NCBI RefSeq assembly: GCF_000282495.1
Contig: NZ_AKJE01000032.1
Span: forward strand, 62,001 to 126,000
DNA: 64,000 nucleotides
Direction of reading: 5' to 3'
Origin: Pseudomonas sp. GM79
GTDB taxonomy: Bacteria > Pseudomonadota > Gammaproteobacteria > Pseudomonadales > Pseudomonadaceae
Below, one piece after another: positions 19,618 to 29,398 of this stretch (positions are counted from its first letter, which is position 1; each line of letters opens with the position of its first letter). Made by a program: the position numbers and the translations under genes. Under the pieces are notes generated by a model. It was not told the origin of the DNA and searched no databases. It saw nothing but the letters and a program-made list of their open reading frames with translations.

Positions 19618-20523
19618 ATGAGCCGACCAGCCAGAGTTACCGATCCTTCCTACGAATTGATGGACGACCATAACGGGTTGTCCATCATCTATCGTCAGCA
19701 CGGCTTCCCGTGCCCTTTGGTGCGCTGGCATTTCCACAAGGAATACGAGCTGCACCTGATCGTCGCCAGCTCCGGCAAGGTGTTCATCGGTGACTACATC
19801 GGTAACTTCTACCCGGAAACGCTGTTCCTGACCGGTCCCAACCTGCCCCACAACTGGATCAGCCAGGTGGCCGAAGACGAAGTGGTGCCCAAGCGCGACA
19901 TGCTGGTCAATTTCACTGACGAACTGTTTGAAAGCGGTCATCAGGTGTTCGCCGAACTCAAGACGCTTGCACCCTTGCTGGAGCGCGCGCAGTACGGCAT
20001 CGAGTTTCGCTGCAAGCGCACGATCCGCCAGGCCATGACCTTGATGCAGCGCATCGCCGACACCCGGGGCATGACCCGGCTCGGGCACTTTTTCATTCTG
20101 CTGGAGTTGCTGGCGGCGTCCGATGACTATCAGTTGCTGTCCGGTGCCACGACGCCGCAATTGGCCGATGAACACAACATCGACCGCACCAACCGGGCGG
20201 TGGATTACATCTTTGCCCACTACGCCCGGGAACTGCCGCTGGAAGAAGTCGCCGAGCACCTGGGCCTGAAGCCGACCTACTTCAGCCGAGTGTTCAAACA
20301 GGCCACCGGGCGCTGCTTCATCGAGTTCGTCAATCGCCTGCGCATCAGCAAATCCTGTGAGCTGCTGGCCGATGGCGACAAAACGGTGACCGATGTGTGT
20401 TTCGAATCGGGCTTCAATAATATTTCCAACTTCAACCGGCGCTTTCAACAGCTCAAGGGCATGACGCCGTCGCACTACCGGCGGTTGGCGGTGCAGCGTT
20501 TGACTGAGCAAAACCACGGTTAA
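19618..20523 (+). CDS. mtlR: AraC-family activator of the mannitol operon
   Basis: A 301-residue regulator with an N-terminal cupin-like sensor domain (WHFHKEYELHLIVASSGKVFIGDYIGNF) and a C-terminal pair of AraC helix-turn-helix motifs (PLEEVAEHLGLKPTYFSRVFKQATG and VTDVCFESGFNNISNFNRRFQQLKGMTPSHYR). The encoded order, directly upstream of the mtl transport and catabolic genes, matches the P. fluorescens mannitol/arabitol/glucitol regulon, where MtlR is the activator. It is separated from mtlE by a REPIN and about 300 bases, so mtlE probably has its own promoter. Confidence 0.88.
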   Translation: MSRPARVTDPSYELMDDHNGLSIIYRQHGFPCPLVRWHFHKEYELHLIVASSGKVFIGDYIGNFYPETLFLTGPNLPHNWISQVAEDEVVPKRDMLVNFTDELFESGHQVFAELKTLAPLLERAQYGIEFRCKRTIRQAMTLMQRIADTRGMTRLGHFFILLELLAASDDYQLLSGATTPQLADEHNIDRTNRAVDYIFAHYARELPLEEVAEHLGLKPTYFSRVFKQATGRCFIEFVNRLRISKSCELLADGDKTVTDVCFESGFNNISNFNRRFQQLKGMTPSHYRRLAVQRLTEQNHG

Positions 20524-20529
20524 AAGCAG

Positions 20530-20612
20530 GATCAAAAGATCGCAGCCTTCGGCAGCTCCTACAGGGATCGAGTGATTCTGTAGGAGCTGCCGAAGGCTGC
20601 GATCTTTTGATT
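20530..20612. repeat. REPIN (class-1 REP inverted pair) between mtlR and mtlE
   Basis: Two near-perfect inverted class-1 REP copies (GATCAAAAGATCGCAGCC ... GGCTGCGATCTTTTGAT) that can fold into a long hairpin. Lies just after the mtlR stop. Confidence 0.88.
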
Positions 20613-20791
20613 TCGGCCGTATAAACCTGTACGGATTCAATCGGGGTTAACCGCTAAAACACCGTCCTCTGCGCTTCTCGCATTGAACCCCAGTGCAAAA
20701 AAGTATCGGTCACAGTGCGATGGATGATTTGTCACCCCATCGATTGAAGGCTGTAATCAGTGCACATTCTTCCTGCCCAGGAAGACACAAA

Positions 20792-20799
20792 AACAATAA
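20792..20799 (+). promoter_or_regulatory. Candidate Hfq/Crc A-rich motif in the mtlE leader
   Basis: AACAATAA fits the catabolite-activity pattern AAnAAnAA bound by Hfq/Crc on target mRNAs. It lies 42 bases before the mtlE start, inside a longer A-rich stretch. Confidence 0.4.
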
Positions 20800-20840
20800 C
20801 TGTCCTTCTGTACCCGCCGGGTGCAGAAAAGGAGTGCACG

Positions 20841-22163
20841 ATGCAACCTTCTGTAAAAGCTCTGCTTGCTCTCACCTGCATGACCCTCAGTAGCGTCAGC
20901 CTCGGCGCCCAGACCCTGACCATTGCCACCGTCAACAACAGCGACATGATCCGCATGCAAAAACTCTCGAAAACCTTCGAGGCCGAGCATCCGGAGATCA
21001 AGCTCAATTGGGTGGTGCTCGAAGAAAACGTGCTGCGCCAACGCCTGACCACCGACATCGCCACCCAGGGCGGGCAGTTCGATGTGTTGACCATCGGCAT
21101 GTACGAAGCCGCACTCTGGGGCGCCAAGGGTTGGCTGGAACCGATGAAAGACTTGCCGGCCAGCTATGCCCTCGACGACGTGTTCCCTTCGGTGCGTGAA
21201 GGCCTTTCGGTCAAGGGCACGCTCTATGCCCTGCCGTTCTACGCGGAAAGCTCCATCACCTATTACCGCACCGACCTGTTCAAGGACGCCGGGCTGACCA
21301 TGCCCGAACGCCCGACCTGGACTCAGATCGGCGAATTCGCCAGCAAACTCACCAACAAGGATAAAGAGCAGTACGGCATCTGCCTGCGTGGCAAGGCTGG
21401 CTGGGGCGAGAACATGGCGCTGATCACCACCGTCGCCAATGCTTACGGCGCACGCTGGTTCGATGAGCAGTGGAAACCGGAATTCATCGGCCCCGAATGG
21501 AAAAACGCGCTGAATTTCTACGTCGACACCATGAAGAAATCCGGCCCGCCGGGCGCCTCAAGCAACGGTTTCAACGAAAACCTGGCGCTGTTCAACAGCG
21601 GCAAATGTGCGATCTGGGTCGATGCCAGCGTCGCCGGTTCGTTCGTCACCGACAAGACCCAAAGCAAGGTCAGCGATCACGTCGGCTTCACCTACGCACC
21701 GCATGAAACCACCGACAAAGGTTCGGCCTGGTTGTATTCCTGGGCACTGGCCATTCCGACCAGTTCCAAGGCCAAGGACGCGGCGAAAACCTTCAGCGCC
21801 TGGGCCACCTCCAAGGAATACGGTGCGCTGGTCGCGGAAAAAGACGGCATCGCCAACGTGCCACCAGGCACTCGCGCCTCGACCTACACCGAGGCTTATA
21901 TGAATGCCGCGCCGTTCGCCAAGGTGACGCTGGAATCGCTGAAGGCTGCGGACCCGAGTAAACCGTCCCTCAAGCCCGTGCCCTACATCGGCATCCAGTT
22001 GGTGACCATCCCTGAGTTCCAGGCCGTGGGCACCCAGGTCGGCAAGCTGTTTTCGGCGGCGCTGATCGGCCAGACCACGGTCGACCAGGCCCTGACCGCC
22101 GCCCAGTCAACCACCGAACGTGAGATGAAGCGCGCCGGTTATCCCAAAGTAACCGCGCAATAA
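20841..22163 (+). CDS. mtlE: Mannitol/polyol ABC transporter substrate-binding protein
   Basis: A 440-residue periplasmic binding protein of the CUT1 type. The signal peptide covers residues 1 to about 25 (hydrophobic ALLALTCMTLSSVSLGA, then QTLTI). The mature part shows the extracellular solute-binding family 1 pattern (KLSKTFEAEHPEIKLNWV, LPFYAESSITYYRTDLF, GKCAIWVDASVAGSF). The ATG at 20841 follows AAAAGGAG six bases upstream; the longer frame does not encode a signal peptide. First gene of the mtlEFGKDYZ set; the identity rests on the operon order known from P. fluorescens. Confidence 0.9.
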   Translation: MQPSVKALLALTCMTLSSVSLGAQTLTIATVNNSDMIRMQKLSKTFEAEHPEIKLNWVVLEENVLRQRLTTDIATQGGQFDVLTIGMYEAALWGAKGWLEPMKDLPASYALDDVFPSVREGLSVKGTLYALPFYAESSITYYRTDLFKDAGLTMPERPTWTQIGEFASKLTNKDKEQYGICLRGKAGWGENMALITTVANAYGARWFDEQWKPEFIGPEWKNALNFYVDTMKKSGPPGASSNGFNENLALFNSGKCAIWVDASVAGSFVTDKTQSKVSDHVGFTYAPHETTDKGSAWLYSWALAIPTSSKAKDAAKTFSAWATSKEYGALVAEKDGIANVPPGTRASTYTEAYMNAAPFAKVTLESLKAADPSKPSLKPVPYIGIQLVTIPEFQAVGTQVGKLFSAALIGQTTVDQALTAAQSTTEREMKRAGYPKVTAQ

Positions 22164-22167
22164 CAAC

Positions 22168-22259
22168 TGTGGGAGCGGGCTTGCTCGCGAAGAGGCCGGT
22201 ACATCCGATGCATCTTCAGCGATTAATACACCGCTTTCGCGAGCAAGCCCGCTCCCACA
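22168..22259. repeat. REPIN (class-2 REP inverted pair) between mtlE and mtlF
   Basis: Inverted copies of the class-2 unit TGTGGGAGCGGGCTTGCTCG separated by a short spacer. It sits between the binding-protein and permease genes, where a stem-loop can stabilise the upstream mRNA so that the binding protein is made in excess. Confidence 0.9.
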
Positions 22260-22299
22260 TTGGATCTTCATTTGTCTGTTCTTAATCGGTTTTAACGCC

Positions 22300-23226
22300 A
22301 TGAATATTTCAACTGTCAAAGCTCACATGGACATTGCCCAACCGGTCCGTAAAAGCCGGTTGACCAACCCCGGCTGGTTTCTGGTCAGCCCCTCGGTGGC
22401 GCTGTTGCTGCTGTGGATGATCGCGCCGCTGGGCATGACCGTCTATTTTTCAATGATCCGCTACAACCTGCTCTACCCCGGTGAAAACCAGTTCGTGGGG
22501 CTGGAAAACTTCAGCTACTTTTTGAGTGACTCAGGCTTTCTGCCCGGCGCCACCAACACCCTGTTGCTGGTGGGCAGTGTATTGCTGATCAGCGTGGTGT
22601 TCGGCGTATTGATCAGTGCGTTGCTGGAGGCCAGTGAGTTTCTCGGTCGCGGCATCGTGCGGGTGATGTTGATCTCGCCGTTCTTCATCATGCCCACCGT
22701 CGGTGCGCTGATCTGGAAAAACCTGATCTTCCATCCGGTCTCGGGGATTCTCGCCTACATCTGGAAACTGTTCGGCGCGCAACCGGTGGACTGGCTGGCG
22801 CACTACCCGCTGCTGTCGATCATCATCATTGTCTCGTGGCAATGGCTGCCCTTCGCGATCCTGATCCTGATGACTGCCATGCAGTCCCTCGATCAGGAAC
22901 AGAAAGAAGCAGCGCGCCTGGACGGTGCCGGTCCGGTCGCGATCTTCTGGCACCTGACCCTGCCACACCTGGCCCGGCCGATTGCGGTGGTGGTGATGAT
23001 CGAAACCATCTTCCTGCTGTCGGTGTTCGCCGAAATCTTCACCACCACCAACGGTGGCCCCGGCTACGCCTCGACCAACCTCGCCTACCTGATCTACAAC
23101 CAGGCGCTGGTGCAGTTCGACGTCGGCATGGCGTCCGCCGGTGGTTTGATCGCGGTGTTGATTGCCAACGTTGCGGCCATCGTGCTGGTGCGAATGATCG
23201 GCAAAAACCTGACAGACAAAGCCTGA
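22300..23226 (+). CDS. mtlF: Polyol ABC transporter permease 1
   Basis: A 308-residue membrane protein with six predicted transmembrane helices (first near residues 28-50, LVSPSVALLLLWMIAPLGM). The EAA loop that contacts the ATPase is seen as [22 protein letters not shown]. Partners are MtlG downstream (10-base gap) and the ATPase MtlK. The ATG at 22300 has only a weak ribosome binding site; an ATG at 22327 is an alternative. Confidence 0.88.
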   Translation: MNISTVKAHMDIAQPVRKSRLTNPGWFLVSPSVALLLLWMIAPLGMTVYFSMIRYNLLYPGENQFVGLENFSYFLSDSGFLPGATNTLLLVGSVLLISVVFGVLISALLEASEFLGRGIVRVMLISPFFIMPTVGALIWKNLIFHPVSGILAYIWKLFGAQPVDWLAHYPLLSIIIIVSWQWLPFAILILMTAMQSLDQEQKEAARLDGAGPVAIFWHLTLPHLARPIAVVVMIETIFLLSVFAEIFTTTNGGPGYASTNLAYLIYNQALVQFDVGMASAGGLIAVLIANVAAIVLVRMIGKNLTDKA

Positions 23227-23236
23227 GGCCTGCGCC

Positions 23237-24067
23237 ATGACTCTTCAACAATCCCGCCGCCTGCAAAGCCTGCTGCTCGGCACTCTGGCCTGGGCCATCG
23301 CGATCCTGATCTTCTTCCCGATCTTCTGGATGGTGCTGACCAGTTTCAAAACCGAAATCGATGCGTTCGCCACGCCGCCACAGTTCATCTTCACACCGAC
23401 GCTGGAGAACTACCTGCACATCAACGAGCGCAGCGACTACTTCAGCTTCGCCTGGAACTCGGTGGTGATTTCCTTCAGCGCCACGGCCCTGTGCCTGCTG
23501 ATCGCGGTGCCGGCGGCCTACTCCATGGCGTTCTACGAAACCCAGCGCACCAAAGGCACCCTGCTGTGGATGCTCTCGACCAAGATGCTGCCGCCAGTGG
23601 GCGTGCTGATGCCGATCTACCTGCTGGCCAAGAGTTTCGGCCTGCTGGACACGCGCATCGCGCTGATCGTGATTTACACGCTGATCAACCTGCCGATCGT
23701 GGTCTGGATGATTTACACCTACTTCAAAGACATCCCCAAGGACATCCTCGAAGCCGCACGCCTGGATGGCGCAACGCTGTGGCAGGAAATGGTCCGGGTG
23801 TTGCTGCCGATCGCCAAGGGCGGCCTGGCTTCCACGGTTCTGCTGTCGCTGATCCTGTGCTGGAACGAGGCGTTCTGGTCGCTGAACCTGACCTCGTCCC
23901 AGGCCGCGCCACTGACCGCGTTGATCGCCTCGTACTCAAGCCCCGAAGGTCTGTTCTGGGCCAAGTTATCGGCGGTGTCGACCCTGGCCTGTGCGCCGAT
24001 CCTGATCTTCGGCTGGATCAGCCAGAAACAATTGGTCCGCGGCCTGTCGTTCGGCGCCGTGAAATGA
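23237..24067 (+). CDS. mtlG: Polyol ABC transporter permease 2
   Basis: A 276-residue CUT1 permease with six transmembrane helices (first [13 protein letters not shown] region). The EAA loop is [25 protein letters not shown]. It would form the membrane heterodimer with MtlF. It is followed by a REPIN before mtlK, an uncommon place for a repeat inside a transporter operon. Confidence 0.88.
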   Translation: MTLQQSRRLQSLLLGTLAWAIAILIFFPIFWMVLTSFKTEIDAFATPPQFIFTPTLENYLHINERSDYFSFAWNSVVISFSATALCLLIAVPAAYSMAFYETQRTKGTLLWMLSTKMLPPVGVLMPIYLLAKSFGLLDTRIALIVIYTLINLPIVVWMIYTYFKDIPKDILEAARLDGATLWQEMVRVLLPIAKGGLASTVLLSLILCWNEAFWSLNLTSSQAAPLTALIASYSSPEGLFWAKLSAVSTLACAPILIFGWISQKQLVRGLSFGAVK

Positions 24068-24069
24068 AA

Positions 24070-24170
24070 AATCAAAAGCAAAAGATCGCAGCCTGCGGCA
24101 GCTCCTACAGGAGCACCGCATCGGCCGGACGTTCCGTGTAGGAGCTGCCGAAGGCTGCGATCTTTTGATC
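24070..24170. repeat. REPIN (class-1 REP inverted pair) between mtlG and mtlK
   Basis: Two inverted class-1 REP copies around a short GC-rich centre, ending a few bases before an A-rich motif and the mtlK ribosome binding site. Confidence 0.88.
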
Positions 24171-24176
24171 TTAAAA

Positions 24177-24184
24177 AACAACAA
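24177..24184 (+). promoter_or_regulatory. Candidate Hfq/Crc A-rich motif next to the mtlK ribosome binding site
   Basis: AACAACAA, a perfect AAnAAnAA match, lies two bases before the mtlK Shine-Dalgarno (GGAGG at 24187-24191). This is where Hfq/Crc binding would block ribosome entry. Confidence 0.5.
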
Positions 24185-24200
24185 TCGGAGGCCCATCATC

Positions 24201-25304
24201 ATGGCCAACCTGAAAATCAAAAATCTGCAAAAAGGCTTCGAAGGTTTTTCCATCATCAAAGGCATCGACCTGGAAGTGAATGACAAGGAATTCGTGGTGT
24301 TCGTCGGCCCGTCGGGCTGCGGCAAGTCCACCCTGCTGCGGCTGATCGCCGGCCTTGAAGAAGTCAGCGGCGGCACCATCGAACTGGATGGCCGCGACAT
24401 CACCGAAGTCAGCCCGGCCAAACGCGACCTGGCGATGGTGTTCCAGACCTACGCCTTGTACCCACACATGAGCGTGCGCAAAAACATGTCGTTCGCGCTG
24501 GACCTGGCCGGTGTAGCGAAAGCCGAAGTCGAGAAAAAAGTCGGCGAAGCGGCGCGCATCCTTGAACTCGGGCCGATGCTGGAGCGCAAGCCCAAGCAAC
24601 TGTCCGGTGGTCAGCGTCAACGCGTGGCCATCGGCCGGGCGATCGTGCGCAACCCGAAAATTTTCCTGTTCGATGAACCGCTGTCCAACCTCGACGCCGC
24701 CCTGCGGGTGCAGATGCGCCTGGAACTGTTGCGCCTGCACAAAGAACTGCAAGCCACGATGATCTACGTGACCCACGACCAGGTCGAAGCGATGACCATG
24801 GCCGACAAAGTCGTCGTCCTCAATGGCGGCAAGATCGAGCAAGTCGGTTCGCCACTGGACCTGTATCACCAGCCGGCCAACCTGTTTGTCGCAGGCTTCC
24901 TCGGCACGCCGAAAATGGGCTTCCTAAAGGGCAAAATCACCCGCGTTAACGGCCCAAGCTGCGAAGTGCTGTTAGACGCCGGCACCCGCATTACCCTGCC
25001 GCTGAGCGGGGCGAATCTGAGTGTCGGCGGTGCGGTGACTTTAGGGATTCGTCCGGAACATCTTGAACTGGCGCAACCTGGCGACTGCACCCTGCAAGTC
25101 ACTGCCGACGTCAGCGAACGCTTGGGCAGCGACACTTTCTGCCACGTCCTGACGTCATCCGGCGAAGCGCTGACCATGCGCGTTCGCGGCGATCTGGCCA
25201 GCCGTTATGGCGAAACCCTGAGCCTGCACCTGGATGCCGAACACTGCCATTTATTCGATGCCGACGGCGTGGCGCTGACCCGTCCACTGCGCGCCGCAGC
25301 CTGA
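24201..25304 (+). CDS. mtlK: Polyol ABC transporter ATPase (MalK/UgpC type)
   Basis: A 367-residue ABC ATPase with Walker [11 protein letters not shown]-loop ([12 protein letters not shown]), signature [15 protein letters not shown], Walker [14 protein letters not shown] and the switch His in VTHDQ. A C-terminal TOBE-type domain (about residues 235-360) is typical of CUT1 ATPases that also receive regulatory input. It energises MtlFG. The ATG at 24201 follows GGAGG; an upstream frame start at 24165 lies inside the REPIN. Confidence 0.92.
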   Translation: MANLKIKNLQKGFEGFSIIKGIDLEVNDKEFVVFVGPSGCGKSTLLRLIAGLEEVSGGTIELDGRDITEVSPAKRDLAMVFQTYALYPHMSVRKNMSFALDLAGVAKAEVEKKVGEAARILELGPMLERKPKQLSGGQRQRVAIGRAIVRNPKIFLFDEPLSNLDAALRVQMRLELLRLHKELQATMIYVTHDQVEAMTMADKVVVLNGGKIEQVGSPLDLYHQPANLFVAGFLGTPKMGFLKGKITRVNGPSCEVLLDAGTRITLPLSGANLSVGGAVTLGIRPEHLELAQPGDCTLQVTADVSERLGSDTFCHVLTSSGEALTMRVRGDLASRYGETLSLHLDAEHCHLFDADGVALTRPLRAAA

Positions 25305-25318
25305 TCCGAGAGCATGCG

Positions 25319-26791
25319 ATGAAACTGAATAAACAGAACCTCAACCGCCTCGCCCCCGAGGTGGCCTTGCCCGCCTACACCCTGAGCGATACCCGCCAAG
25401 GCATCGCGCACATTGGCGTTGGCGGCTTCCACCGCGCGCATCAGGCGTATTACACCGATGCCTTGATGAATACCGGCCAAGCGCTGGACTGGGCCATCTG
25501 CGGGGTCGGCCTGCGCGCCGAAGACCGCCGCGCCCGGGACGATCTCAAAGAGCAGGATTATCTGTTTACCCTGTTCGAACTTGGCGACGCCGACGACGCC
25601 GAAGTCCGCGTCATCGGTGCCATCCGCGACATGCTGCTGGCCGAAGACAGCGCCGAAGTGCTGATCGACAAACTCGCCCATCCAGATATCCGCATCGTCT
25701 CGCTGACCATCACAGAAGGCGGCTATTGCATCGACGACAGCAACGGCGAGTTCATGGCGCACCTGCCGCAGATCCAGCACGACCTGGCTCACCCGAACGC
25801 GCCAAAGACTGTATTCGGTTTCCTCTGCGCCGCACTGGCCAAACGTCGTGCAGCCGGCACGCCCGCGTTCACGCTGATGTCTTGCGATAACCTGCCGCAC
25901 AACGGCGCCGTGACCCGTAAAGCCCTGCTGGCATTCGCCGCCCTGCGCGATGCCGATCTGCGCGACTGGATCGAGCGCCATGTCAGTTTCCCTAATGCAA
26001 TGGTCGACCGCATCACGCCGATGACCAGCACCGAGCATCGTCTGCAACTGGCCGACAAACATGCGGTCGATGACGCTTGGCCGGTGGTCTGCGAACCGTT
26101 TGTGCAATGGGTGCTGGAAGACAAATTCGTCAACGGTCGCCCGGCCTGGGAAAAGGTCGGCGTGCAGTTCACCGATGACGTCACGCCTTACGAAGAGATG
26201 AAGATCAAACTGCTCAACGGCAGCCATCTGGCCTTGACCTATCTGGGCTTTTTGAAGGGTTACCGCTTCGTTCACGAAACCATGAACGACCCGCTGTTCG
26301 TGCGCTACATGCGCGCCTACATGGACCTGGACGTGACGCCGCAACTGGCGCCGGTGCCGGGGATCGACCTGACTGAATACAAAAACACCCTGGTGGCGCG
26401 CTTCTCCAACCAGGCGATTGCCGATCAGCTGGAGCGCGTATGTTCGGATGGCTCGTCGAAGTTTCCGAAGTTCACTGTGCCGACGATCAATCGCTTGATT
26501 GCCGACGGGCAGGAGACCAAACGTGCGGCGCTGGTGGTCGCGGCGTGGGCGCTGTACCTCAAAGGCGTGGATGAGAATGGCCAGACCTATGCAATTCCGG
26601 ATCCACGGGCGGCGTTCTGTCAGGCACTGGTGGCCGATGATGTGTTGATCACGCAGCGGTTGTTGGAAGTGGAGGAAATCTTTGGGACGGCGATACCGCG
26701 CTCTCCGGAGTTTGTCGCTGCGTTCGAGTGGTGCTGTAACAGCTTGCGCGATGTTGGGGTGACGCGGACGCTGGAGCGGGTGCTGGCGTAA
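25319..26791 (+). CDS. mtlD: Mannitol 2-dehydrogenase (polyol dehydrogenase)
   Basis: A 490-residue long-chain polyol dehydrogenase that oxidises D-mannitol to D-fructose (and D-arabitol to D-xylulose) with NAD+. The NAD-binding motif is GVGGFHRAHQAYY near residue 34. The catalytic residues known from the P. fluorescens enzyme are at the same numbers here: Lys295, Asn300 and His303 in MKIKLLNGSHLAL. The start at 25319 lies 14 bases after the mtlK stop with GAGAG in front. Products feed into MtlY and MtlZ. Confidence 0.94.
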   Translation: MKLNKQNLNRLAPEVALPAYTLSDTRQGIAHIGVGGFHRAHQAYYTDALMNTGQALDWAICGVGLRAEDRRARDDLKEQDYLFTLFELGDADDAEVRVIGAIRDMLLAEDSAEVLIDKLAHPDIRIVSLTITEGGYCIDDSNGEFMAHLPQIQHDLAHPNAPKTVFGFLCAALAKRRAAGTPAFTLMSCDNLPHNGAVTRKALLAFAALRDADLRDWIERHVSFPNAMVDRITPMTSTEHRLQLADKHAVDDAWPVVCEPFVQWVLEDKFVNGRPAWEKVGVQFTDDVTPYEEMKIKLLNGSHLALTYLGFLKGYRFVHETMNDPLFVRYMRAYMDLDVTPQLAPVPGIDLTEYKNTLVARFSNQAIADQLERVCSDGSSKFPKFTVPTINRLIADGQETKRAALVVAAWALYLKGVDENGQTYAIPDPRAAFCQALVADDVLITQRLLEVEEIFGTAIPRSPEFVAAFEWCCNSLRDVGVTRTLERVLA

Positions 26792-26816
26792 GAGTGGTGG
26801 TGAACCTGCTGCCGTC

Positions 26817-26909
26817 TTCGCGAGCAAGCCCGCTCCCACAGTAGATCCTCAGTGAACACAGATTTTGTGTTCGACAACAATCCAATGTGGGAGCGGGCTT
26901 GCTCGCGAA
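26817..26909. repeat. REPIN (class-2 REP inverted pair) between mtlD and mtlY
   Basis: Two inverted copies of the class-2 REP (TTCGCGAGCAAGCCCGCTCC ... TGTGGGAGCGGGCTTGCTCG) around an AT-rich spacer. Confidence 0.9.
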
Positions 26910-26949
26910 TGGGTTCACCGAGATCGACCTGACACACCAAGGATCCTCC

Positions 26950-28446
26950 ATGGAAAACCAACAACTATTCCTCGGTATCGACTGCGGCACCCAAGGCACC
27001 AAAGCCGTGATCCTCGACGCGCAAAGCGGCCAGGTCCTCGGTCAGGGCGCCGCGGCCCACAGCCTCATCAGCGGCGCCAATGGTCGTCGTGAGCAAGACA
27101 CTGCCCAATGGCTGGAAGCCTTCACCCAGGCCACTCGTCGCGCGTTGCTCGCCGCAAATGTAGACGGTCAGACCATCGTCAGCATCGGCGTTTCCGGCCA
27201 GCAACATGGCTTGGTGCTGCTCGACGATCGCGGCCAGGCGCTGCGCCCGGCCAAGCTCTGGTGCGACACCGAGTCCACGCTGGAAAACGACCGCTTGCTC
27301 GCCCATCTGGGCGGCGAAAAAGGCTCCCTGGAACGCCTCGGCGTCGTCATCGCGCCGGGCTACACCGTGTCCAAACTGCTCTGGACCAAAGAACAACATC
27401 CGCAAGTGTTCGCCCGGATCGCCCGCATTTTGCTGCCCCATGACTACCTCAACTATTGGCTCACCGGCCGCAGTTGCAGCGAGTACGGTGATGCCTCGGG
27501 TACCGGGTATTTCAACGTGCGCACCCGCCAATGGGACTTGCAACTGCTGCGCGACATCGACCCCACCGGGCGCCTGCAAGCCGCGCTCCCGGAGCTGATC
27601 GACGCCCATCAACCGGTCGGCACAATCCTGCCGAGTATCGCCGAACATCTGGGCATCAACCCTCACGCACTGGTCTCCAGCGGCGGCGGCGACAACATGA
27701 TGGGCGCCATCGGCACCGGCAATATAAAGCCCGGCGCGATCACCATGAGCCTTGGTTCCTCGGGCACGGTCTACGCCTATGCCGAGCAAGCGAACGTCAG
27801 CCCGGACGCCTCGGTCGCGACGTTCTGCTCCTCCAGCGGCGGCTGGCTGCCGCTGATCTGCACGATGAACCAGACCAACGCGACCGGCGCGATTCGCGAG
27901 TTGTTCGAATTGGATATCGAGGCGTTCAACGCCTTGGTCGCGCAAGCGCCGATCGGTGCCGACGGCGTGTGCATGCTGCCGTTCCTCAATGGCGAACGCG
28001 TCCCTGCCCTGCCCCATGCCAGCGGCAGTCTGCTGGGGCTGACCATGACCAACCTGACCCGGGCCAACCTGTGCCGCGCCGTGGTAGAAGGCACTACCTT
28101 CGGTTTGCGTTACGGGCTGGACCTGCTGCGCCAGAATGGCTTACAAAGCCTGCGCATCTGCCTGATCGGCGGCGGCTCGAAGAGCCCGGTGTGGCGACAG
28201 ATCGTCGCTGACATCATGAATACGCCGGTGATTTGCACCGAGCAAAGTGAAGCCGCGGCCCTCGGCGCAGCGATTCAGGCGGCGTGGTGCAAGTCCTGGG
28301 CAAACGGTCACGAAGACAGCCTGGCGGCCTTGTGCGAGCGTTGCGTAAAGCTCGATCTGGCCAGTGAAACCTTACCGATTGCAGAAAATGTGGCGGCCTG
28401 TCAGCAGGCCTATGAACGCTATCGACAGCATGTCGCAACCCTCTAA
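26950..28446 (+). CDS. mtlY: Xylulokinase
   Basis: A 498-residue FGGY-family sugar kinase that phosphorylates D-xylulose, the product of arabitol oxidation. It shows the N-terminal phosphate loop FLGIDCGTQGTKAVI, the middle GVSGQQHG motif, the domain-2 ATP-binding region (MSLGSSGTVYAY) and the C-terminal LIGGGSKSPVWRQIVADI. The ATG at 26950 follows AAGGA. The extra upstream frame comes from the REPIN and is not coding. Confidence 0.92.
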   Translation: MENQQLFLGIDCGTQGTKAVILDAQSGQVLGQGAAAHSLISGANGRREQDTAQWLEAFTQATRRALLAANVDGQTIVSIGVSGQQHGLVLLDDRGQALRPAKLWCDTESTLENDRLLAHLGGEKGSLERLGVVIAPGYTVSKLLWTKEQHPQVFARIARILLPHDYLNYWLTGRSCSEYGDASGTGYFNVRTRQWDLQLLRDIDPTGRLQAALPELIDAHQPVGTILPSIAEHLGINPHALVSSGGGDNMMGAIGTGNIKPGAITMSLGSSGTVYAYAEQANVSPDASVATFCSSSGGWLPLICTMNQTNATGAIRELFELDIEAFNALVAQAPIGADGVCMLPFLNGERVPALPHASGSLLGLTMTNLTRANLCRAVVEGTTFGLRYGLDLLRQNGLQSLRICLIGGGSKSPVWRQIVADIMNTPVICTEQSEAAALGAAIQAAWCKSWANGHEDSLAALCERCVKLDLASETLPIAENVAACQQAYERYRQHVATL

Positions 28447-28459
28447 AGAGCGAGAAACT

Positions 28460-29398
28460 ATGTATCTGGTATGTGGCGAAGCGCTGTTCGATTTCTTCAG
28501 CGAAGACGATGCCAGCGGCTTGGCATCCAAAGTGAATTTCAAGGCAATTGCCGGCGGCTCGCCGTTCAATGTGGCCGTAGGTTTGCGCCGCTTGGGCGTG
28601 GACGCCGCGCTGTTTGGCGGCCTATCGACCGATTACCTCGGCCGACGTTTGCAGCAAGTGCTGCAGGATGAAGGTGTGCGCCCGGATTACCTCGTGGACT
28701 TTGCCGCACCGACCACCTTGGCGATGGTCGCGGTCGGTGCCAATGGCTCGCCCCACTACAGCTTTCGTGGCGAAGGCTGCGCCGATCGGCAGTTGAGCCT
28801 GGCGCATCTGCCAGAGCTAGGGTCTGAAGTGCGCGGTTTGCACGTCGGCTCGTTTTCGCTGGTGGTGCAACCGATTGCCGATACCTTGCTGGCATTGGTA
28901 CAACGAGAAAGCGGCAAACGCCTGATCAGCCTCGACCCGAACGTGCGCCTCAATCCCGAGCCGAACATCGAGTTGTGGCGTTCGCGGATTGCCACGCTGG
29001 TGGAGCTGGCGGATCTGATCAAGGTCAGCGATGAAGACTTGAGCCTGTTGTACCCCGAGCAGGATCCTCAGCGCGTCATCGAAGGCTGGCTGGAGCATCG
29101 CTGCCAGTTGGTGTTCCTCACCCGAGGCGGCGAAGGCGCAACGGTGTTCAGCCGTGCCCACGGTTCATGGTCGGTGCCGGCCAGTTCGGTGAAGATTGCC
29201 GACACCGTGGGAGCCGGCGATACCTTCCAGGCGGCGCTGATTACCTGGCTGACCGAGCAGCAGCTGGATTCGGTTGAAGGGTTGCAACAGCTGAGCCGTG
29301 AGCAAATTGACGCGATGCTCAGGTTTGCGGTGAGCGCCGCAGCGTTGACCTGCAGCAAGACCGGACCGGATTTGCCGTATCGGCGGCAGTTGAGCTGA
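28460..29398 (+). CDS. mtlZ: Fructokinase (PfkB family)
   Basis: A 312-residue ribokinase-type kinase that phosphorylates the fructose made by MtlD. The N-terminal CGEALFDFF and GGSPFNVAVGLRRLG motifs and the C-terminal anion-hole motif DTVGAGDTFQAALI, with the catalytic Asp in GAGD, are clear. The ATG at 28460 has AAAGAGCGAG in front and lies 13 bases after mtlY. Last gene of the polyol operon. Confidence 0.92.
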   Translation: MYLVCGEALFDFFSEDDASGLASKVNFKAIAGGSPFNVAVGLRRLGVDAALFGGLSTDYLGRRLQQVLQDEGVRPDYLVDFAAPTTLAMVAVGANGSPHYSFRGEGCADRQLSLAHLPELGSEVRGLHVGSFSLVVQPIADTLLALVQRESGKRLISLDPNVRLNPEPNIELWRSRIATLVELADLIKVSDEDLSLLYPEQDPQRVIEGWLEHRCQLVFLTRGGEGATVFSRAHGSWSVPASSVKIADTVGAGDTFQAALITWLTEQQLDSVEGLQQLSREQIDAMLRFAVSAAALTCSKTGPDLPYRRQLS

